Below the pieces are notes generated by a model. That model saw only the letters and a list, made by a program, of their open reading frames with translations. It was not told the DNA's origin and did no database searches. The position numbers were made by a program, and so were the translations under genes. 9,415 nucleotides of DNA from Candidatus Geoarchaeota archaeon (GTDB lineage: Archaea; Thermoproteota; Thermoprotei; Gearchaeales; WAQG01): contig WAQG01000075.1 of assembly GCA_015520395.1 (NCBI GenBank), positions 1 to 9,415 of the forward strand. Direction: 5' to 3'. The stretch's first letter is position 1. Each line of letters starts with the position of its first letter. Of the stretch, positions 5,684 to 9,415 are shown piece after piece.

Positions 5684-6919
5684 CTAACCCACCTCCCCTT
5701 TGATCGGGCTTATAGACCTAATCCTACTTATGGCTTCGGGCACATGCCTCAAAACATATCTTATATCATCCTCGGAGTGCATGGGTGAAACCTTCATCAG
5801 GATGCTCCCATGAGCCTCCTCATACAGCCTGCCTAGAGCCAGCAAGACGTGGCTTGGCTCAAGAACCCTACTAGTACAGGCGCTCCCACTGGAAACATAT
5901 ATCCCTTTAAGGCTCAACTCAACGGTTATAGCCTCACCCTCACAGAAAAGAAAACTAACATTAACATTATCGGGAGCCCTTCTCGCCCCCCTGGGCCCAT
6001 TGAGGATCACATGCTCAACACTACTCATTATCCCCTCTATGAGCATATCCCTAAGCCTCCTCATCCTGGCAACATATGCATCAAAGTTCCTATCCAATAG
6101 CTCCACGGCCTTCGCAAAGCCTATGATGGCTGGAACGTTCTCGACGCCCGGCCACAACCTCTGCGTGCTTAGCTGCCCGTGAAGTATCGGCTCAACCTTA
6201 ACCCCATCCCTTATGTAAAGGGCCCCGGCGCCCTTGGGGCCATAGCACTTATGACTGCTAAGGGTAGCCATATCCACATCCAAATCCCTAACGTCAAATT
6301 TCACCCTACCCAACGCATCCACAGCATCCGTGTGAAATATGATGTCTGGATTCTTGTCCCGCGCAATCTCAACAAGGCCCTTCAGATCCTGCACGGTGCC
6401 TATCTCGTGGTTGACCGCCGCCACGCTGACCAGAAACACATCCCTGTCTATAGCGTTTGAGAATGCCTCCTCCTCGACGAAGCCTTCCCGGTCAACGGGA
6501 ACCTCAACAAGCTTGTACCCGACCTTTCTCAGAGACTCAGCTGGAAATATCACGCTCAGATGCTCTATGCTCGACACAACGATCTTCCTTCTCCCACTCT
6601 TGTTCGCCAGGGCCGCCCCAATTATGGCAAGATTGTTAGCCTCAGTACCGCTATGGGTGTAGGTTATCTCCCCGGCCTCCGCACCTATAAACCCAGCTAT
6701 GGTCTCCGTCGCCTCGTAAAGCGCCTCATAAGATTCCCAGCCAGCCCTGTGGGTTATTGAGGGGTGGGCGAACCTCAAGCCCCTATACGCATTAACCATA
6801 GCCCGGAGGGCCTCCGGAAACACCATGCCGGAATTCTCACCGTCCAGATACACCTCCCTCTCCGGGGTTCCGTGAGCCTTAATCAGCTCCTTAACGTCCC
6901 TCAACATGTCCGAAGGCAT
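5684..6919 (-). CDS. iscS: Cysteine desulfurase (NifS/IscS family, PLP-dependent)
   Basis: A class V aminotransferase-fold enzyme of 411 residues that converts cysteine to alanine and holds the sulfur as a persulfide for transfer to IscU. Visible motifs: 'THSGTEANNLAI' (88-99), 'IEHLSV' (His120, expected to stack on PLP), 'NHEIGTVQ' (170-177), 'HTDAVDALG' (Asp198), 'SSHKCYGPKGAGALY' (Lys224, PLP Schiff base) and 'SSGSACTS' (Cys348, the persulfide cysteine) followed by 'LEPSHVLLALG'. The start ATG at 6919 is supported by a TATA box about 28 bases upstream, implying a leaderless mRNA; ATG 6907 is an alternative four residues in. One oddity: the family's late 'LRFSLG'-type motif reads 'ILMKVSP' (373-379), so the usual Arg that contacts the substrate carboxylate appears to be Leu. 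The next gene, iscU, begins right after the stop, forming a two-gene ISC operon. A NifS/SufS-like role cannot be excluded; iscS is chosen because of iscU. Confidence 0.94.
   Translation of the reverse strand: MPSDMLRDVKELIKAHGTPEREVYLDGENSGMVFPEALRAMVNAYRGLRFAHPSITHRAGWESYEALYEATETIAGFIGAEAGEITYTHSGTEANNLAIIGAALANKSGRRKIVVSSIEHLSVIFPAESLRKVGYKLVEVPVDREGFVEEEAFSNAIDRDVFLVSVAAVNHEIGTVQDLKGLVEIARDKNPDIIFHTDAVDALGRVKFDVRDLDVDMATLSSHKCYGPKGAGALYIRDGVKVEPILHGQLSTQRLWPGVENVPAIIGFAKAVELLDRNFDAYVARMRRLRDMLIEGIMSSVEHVILNGPRGARRAPDNVNVSFLFCEGEAITVELSLKGIYVSSGSACTSRVLEPSHVLLALGRLYEEAHGSILMKVSPMHSEDDIRYVLRHVPEAISRIRSISPIKGEVG
5690..5696 (-). promoter_or_regulatory. Shine-Dalgarno site for iscU inside the desulfurase gene end
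   Basis: On the minus strand this reads GGAGGTG, within the last codons of the desulfurase gene. It is 7 bases before the CTG at 5682-5680 but more than 40 bases before the GTG at 5646. This is the main spacing evidence for an unusual CTG start of iscU. Confidence 0.65.
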
Positions 6920-6942
6920 TTTCGAGCATTGTAACGCAGGGC

Positions 6943-6952
6943 CATATATATC
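6943..6952 (-). promoter_or_regulatory. TATA box for the cysteine desulfurase-iscU operon
   Basis: The minus strand reads GATATATATGG, preceded by the purine-rich AAAAGAAGG, a plausible BRE. The centre is about 28 bases from the ATG at 6919, so transcription should begin at or within a few bases of the start codon. This is the strongest promoter-like sequence in the window. Confidence 0.65.
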
Positions 6953-6990
6953 CCTTCTTTTAGCCTGGGAAAACTGATAGTAAATTATGC

Positions 6991-7011
6991 CCGAGCCGAT
7001 TCGAGACTCGG
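6991..7011 (+). repeat. Short inverted repeat upstream of the SPOUT methylase gene
   Basis: CCGAG at 6991-6995 is complementary to CTCGG at 7007-7011, separated by 11 bases. An alternative pairing is GCCGA (6995-6999) with TCGGC (7008-7012) around an 8-base TTCGAGAC loop. It lies in the 136-base divergent gap between the desulfurase and SPOUT genes, just after an AT-rich TAAATTAT (6981-6988) that could be a weak TATA box. It might be an operator or an RNA hairpin. The loop has a faint tRNA T-loop look, but no tRNA surrounds it. Nothing else recognisable is in this gap apart from the desulfurase promoter. Confidence 0.3.
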
Positions 7012-7055
7012 CGTTGGTATCAATGGGTTAAGCCTATCTTTCACTGCATGTAGTA

Positions 7056-8159
7056 ATGCTTGACATGGGGCTTTCACTCATAGTGACGACCCAGCTTGAC
7101 ATGGAGAGGGTTGCAGCCTCACGCATCTCTGAGGTTGTACCCGAGGGGAGGGTCGAGGCTAGGCCGATGGGCTTCAAGGGCATAGTTTTGGTGTGGGGCG
7201 TGGAGGACAAGTATAGGGCTGCTGAGCTTATTGAGAGGGGGGTGCCTGAGGCTGAGAGGGTTATAGTCGTTGAGAGGGAGGTTAAGGCGGACATACATGA
7301 GATTGTCGGTGCGGCTGAGGAGCTTGTCCGAGGACGTATTAATAGCGATGAGACCTTCGCTGTTAGGACTACGCGGAGGGGTAGGCACAAGTTCACCAGC
7401 ATAGATGTGAACGTCGCTGTTGGTGATGCGGTGCGGAGGGTCACGGGCGCGTCTGTAAACCTCTCCTTCCCGGACAAGATAGTTCAGGTTGAGATCATAG
7501 GGGGGTTGGCAGCTATCTCCGTGGTGCCGGGGAGCGTGGAGCTGAGGAAGATGAGGCCCGGAAAATACCCCGTCTATAAGCTCTTCAGGAGGGTTAGCCT
7601 TGTCCAGATGCCCTACCTAGGCCCCCTCGACGCCTGTAGAACGATGGGTGTGAGGATAGGGAGGGAGGTTCAGACATTTGAGGTTGGGGAGCTTGTGGTC
7701 GCGTTCACCGGCTACGTGGACGCCCTCCAGCTGAAGACGTTCCTTGACGGTCTTTTTGAGGGGATAGAGTCCAGGTTCGAGATCCAGAGGAAGACGTATG
7801 GGAGGAGGGCGCGGAGGGTTCCGGTGCAGATCGCGGATCTCTACCAGCTTGTCAGGGAGAGGAGTGCTGAACACATAATTGTGCTGGAGCCTGAGGGGGA
7901 GCCCATCTCGAAGCTGGCCGACGAGCTGGAGAGGATCTTTATAAGAAGTGGGAGGAGGGTCAACATACTTGTTGGGTCGAGGGTGGGGATCCCGAGGGGC
8001 ATATACAGGTTTGCGGACATGGTCGTCGACATAGCGCCTGGAATCACCATCTCGACAGACTATGCCGCAGCATCCGGACTGATAGCAATTGCTACCCTCC
8101 TTCATGAAAGAGCGCTTAAAGCCTCCCAACAGCCATCCTCAGGAGATCCTCAGGGGTAA
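7056..8159 (+). CDS. THUMP domain-containing SPOUT-family RNA methylase
   Basis: A 367-residue archaeal protein of the type in which a THUMP RNA-binding domain is joined to a C-terminal SPOUT (trefoil-knot) methylase domain. THUMP covers about 75-157, including 'TRRGRHKFTSIDVNVAVGDA'. The SPOUT part covers about 175-350: 'HIIVLEPEGEPISKLADEL' followed by the knot segment 'NILVGSRVGIPRG' (303-315) and 'DIAPGITISTDYAAASGLIA', the usual S-adenosylmethionine-binding loops. It should modify tRNA or rRNA in the cytoplasm; the target base is not known to me. The start is the ATG at 7056, the first start after an in-frame TAA; ATG 7065 (protein beginning MGLSLIVTTQ) is almost equally possible. No SD and no convincing TATA box at leaderless spacing were found. 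The gene is alone on its strand, divergent from the desulfurase operon, and its last 44 bases overlap the 3' end of the convergent ATPase gene. Confidence 0.88.
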   Translation: MLDMGLSLIVTTQLDMERVAASRISEVVPEGRVEARPMGFKGIVLVWGVEDKYRAAELIERGVPEAERVIVVEREVKADIHEIVGAAEELVRGRINSDETFAVRTTRRGRHKFTSIDVNVAVGDAVRRVTGASVNLSFPDKIVQVEIIGGLAAISVVPGSVELRKMRPGKYPVYKLFRRVSLVQMPYLGPLDACRTMGVRIGREVQTFEVGELVVAFTGYVDALQLKTFLDGLFEGIESRFEIQRKTYGRRARRVPVQIADLYQLVRERSAEHIIVLEPEGEPISKLADELERIFIRSGRRVNILVGSRVGIPRGIYRFADMVVDIAPGITISTDYAAASGLIAIATLLHERALKASQQPSSGDPQG

Positions 8160-9363
8160 TAATCCTAAAACCCGGCATCTCCAACGCATTCTCCGCAACC
8201 ACTATGAGTTCAACGTCCCTGAAGGCTCCAAGCCTCTTCACCTTTTCCTTAAACCTGTAGAGATCCTCAGGTTTCACCCTTCCATATTTAACTTCGACAA
8301 AAGCCAGTACATGATCTCCTCGGACGATAATCCCGTCGATCTCGGGCCTGAGGCTCCTCTGAACGGTTCCTCCGAGGAGCTCCGCGATGAGGTCAGTGAC
8401 GAACCTTTCATAGTAGCGGGGAACTAGGGGCATTATCTTCTCGACGGCTATTTCGGCTGGGGCATCTATCTCCGAGAAGCCTATGCGGGCCTCAAGGTAG
8501 TAGAAGAGGCTTATTGGGGCGGACTCGATCTCGTAGAGAAACCTAGCCTTGCCGTACAGCTTGGTCCTTCTAACCAGTCCCATCTCAACAAGGTTATGCA
8601 TGTACTTCTTGACGTCCTGGGACTTCATGGGCTGGGAGAGTAGCCCTGAGATGTAGCTGGCCACCTCCCCGGGCGTCGCCCTGCCATCACCCAGCGCCTT
8701 AAGAATCGCCTCGTACCTCTCGGTAAGCTCCCTTTCCTCCTCCGAGAAAACCTCGCCTATAAGCCCACGCACATTATACCTAACCGCCCTAACAACCTCA
8801 AGGAGGAAACCCCTAATCCCCCCATCCAGCCTCACAAAATCCAGCATCCATGGATCCCTTATGAAGGGCGCAACCCTTAACACCATGTTTGGAGGTAGCA
8901 GGCCCGCAACTGCCCTGACAACGTCTCTAGGAGAGATAAGCCCTATCCTCACGGGCCGCACAATGCCCAGGAGCGGGCTACGCCCCTTAAACACCCTGCC
9001 AACAACCCTAAGGCTTGAGCCAACAAGTATCAGCTTTGCCCGGGACTCAGCTTTAAGCATGTGGAGGAGGTCGAGGAACCCCCTGGGCAGCCTCTGAAAC
9101 TCATCTATGATCACAACAACGTCCCTTGTAATCAGAGACGTCAACCTCTCCCTAAATGCATCATGGCTTAGCCGCTCAATCCCCTTGCCCGACCAATAAA
9201 AAACCTCGCTGCTCCGCCCCACGAAGAAGTAGTGGTCATGGGGCACCATCCTCCTGAGCAGAAACGTTTTACCCGTCTTCCGCCTGCCGAAGACCATGAG
9301 CCAGCCGGGGGATCTGGCTATTTCCTCAGCCTCGGATCTGGGAATTATGAGACCCATACTCAT
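8116..9363 (-). CDS. Archaeal AAA ATPase with C-terminal DUF234 nuclease-like domain (COG1672 type)
   Basis: This is a member of the archaeal ATPase/DUF234 family. With the start chosen here (415 residues), the P-loop 'GRRKTGKT' is 26-33, Walker B 'VVVIIDEFQRLP' has Asp87-Glu88, and 'LILVGSSLRVV' is sensor-1-like. A winged helix lies at about 220-275 ('PGEVASYISGLLSQPMKSQD', then 'LVEMGLVRR'). The C-terminal domain has Asp343 ('PEIDGII') and Glu357-x-Lys359 ('AFVEVKYG'), the D...ExK pattern of PD-(D/E)XK nucleases, and ends in the typical 'FRIITPEDLL'. The frame is open to an ATG at 9387, but that ATG overlaps a TATA box; the ATG at 9363 lies 26 bases from the box, as expected for leaderless mRNA. 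ATG 9357 is also possible. The family is abundant in archaea and its function is unsettled; NTP-driven nucleic acid handling or a mobile or defence role has been suggested. The 3' end overlaps the SPOUT gene by 44 bp. Confidence 0.9.
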   Translation of the reverse strand: MSMGLIIPRSEAEEIARSPGWLMVFGRRKTGKTFLLRRMVPHDHYFFVGRSSEVFYWSGKGIERLSHDAFRERLTSLITRDVVVIIDEFQRLPRGFLDLLHMLKAESRAKLILVGSSLRVVGRVFKGRSPLLGIVRPVRIGLISPRDVVRAVAGLLPPNMVLRVAPFIRDPWMLDFVRLDGGIRGFLLEVVRAVRYNVRGLIGEVFSEEERELTERYEAILKALGDGRATPGEVASYISGLLSQPMKSQDVKKYMHNLVEMGLVRRTKLYGKARFLYEIESAPISLFYYLEARIGFSEIDAPAEIAVEKIMPLVPRYYERFVTDLIAELLGGTVQRSLRPEIDGIIVRGDHVLAFVEVKYGRVKPEDLYRFKEKVKRLGAFRDVELIVVAENALEMPGFRIITPEDLLRMAVGRL

Positions 9364-9387
9364 AAGACCCATACCCACAAGACCCAT
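9355..9387 (-). repeat. Tandem 15-base repeat at the ATPase gene start
   Basis: The minus strand carries the unit ATGGGTCTN three times at 15-base steps (starting at 9387, 9372 and 9357). In frame it encodes MGLVG, MGLMS and MGLII, giving four in-frame ATG codons within 31 bases. Two full 15-base units are clear, differing at a few positions; the third is recognisable only over its first eight bases. It may reflect local duplication of a translation start. Confidence 0.6.
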
Positions 9388-9393
9388 ATAAAC
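9385..9393 (-). promoter_or_regulatory. TATA box for the ATPase gene
   Basis: The minus strand reads GTTTATATG. The last three bases are the most upstream in-frame ATG (9387-9385). The box centre (about 9389) predicts a transcription start near 9363, exactly where another in-frame ATG lies. It therefore argues against translation from the first ATG. Confidence 0.5.
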
Positions 9394-9415
9394 CTGCCAG
9401 CACCTCAGTCGTCAA

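Noticed and set aside
6940..6960. Alternating AT stretch CATATATATC as a repeat or recombination site
   Set aside because: Its position 28 bases from the desulfurase ATG explains it as a TATA box.
6935..7013. A tRNA gene suggested by the T-loop-like TTCGAGA at 7000-7006
   Set aside because: No acceptor, D or anticodon arm can be fitted on either strand, and the region upstream is the desulfurase promoter.
7617..8129. A 170-residue open frame antisense to the SPOUT gene
   Set aside because: Its translation is Pro/Arg/Leu-rich without domain motifs, and the plus strand encodes conserved SPOUT motifs throughout.
8116..9387. ATPase plus neighbours as a new defence system
   Set aside because: DUF234-type ATPases are common in archaeal genomes, and the neighbouring genes are housekeeping (SPOUT methylase, ISC). 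There is no effector or island signature.

Overview
The window looks like chromosome from a thermophilic archaeon, probably of the Thermoproteota/TACK lineage. Reasons: AGG/AGA and ATA codons are heavily used; TATA boxes sit about 26-29 bases before start codons (leaderless mRNA); GTG and TTG starts occur; and the gene content is archaeal (KptA with archaeal-type motifs, a THUMP-SPOUT RNA methylase of the archaeal family, a DUF234-type ATPase). No finer placement can be supported from the sequence alone.

Layout. 1-2838 (+) is one compact transcription unit: the 3' part of a membrane-anchored protein with repeated Ig-like domains, a MacB/FtsX-type ABC permease, and the tRNA 2'-phosphotransferase KptA, whose start overlaps the permease stop. 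2835-3185 (-) is a small basic protein with a possible HARP-like nucleic-acid-binding motif. 3272-5176 (+) is a FadH-like old-yellow-enzyme flavoprotein with an iron-sulfur motif and a dinucleotide-binding half. 5173-6919 (-) is a cysteine desulfurase/IscU operon for iron-sulfur cluster assembly. 7056-8159 (+) is a THUMP-SPOUT RNA methylase. 8116 to about 9363 (-) is an AAA ATPase with a DUF234 (PD-(D/E)XK-like) tail.

How it fits together. The permease and the Ig-like membrane protein probably serve one exporter or envelope complex whose ATPase subunit lies outside the window. The desulfurase supplies sulfur to IscU, and the neighbouring flavoprotein is a possible client because it carries a four-cysteine cluster motif. 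KptA and the SPOUT protein both act on RNA but belong to separate units. Packing is extreme: all three tail-to-tail junctions overlap (two by exactly 4 bp, one by 44 bp), and the two intergenic promoter regions wholly inside the window are short (86 bp and 136 bp).

I see no CRISPR array, tRNA, rRNA, insertion sequence or clear new defence system. The most useful points are start-codon corrections. IscU appears to start at a CTG that restores its conserved N-terminus. The ATPase start near 9387 overlaps a TATA box, so translation probably starts downstream within a triplicated Met-Gly-Leu stretch. The flavoprotein start is better placed at the ATG at 3272. No intergenic stretch exceeds 300 bases.
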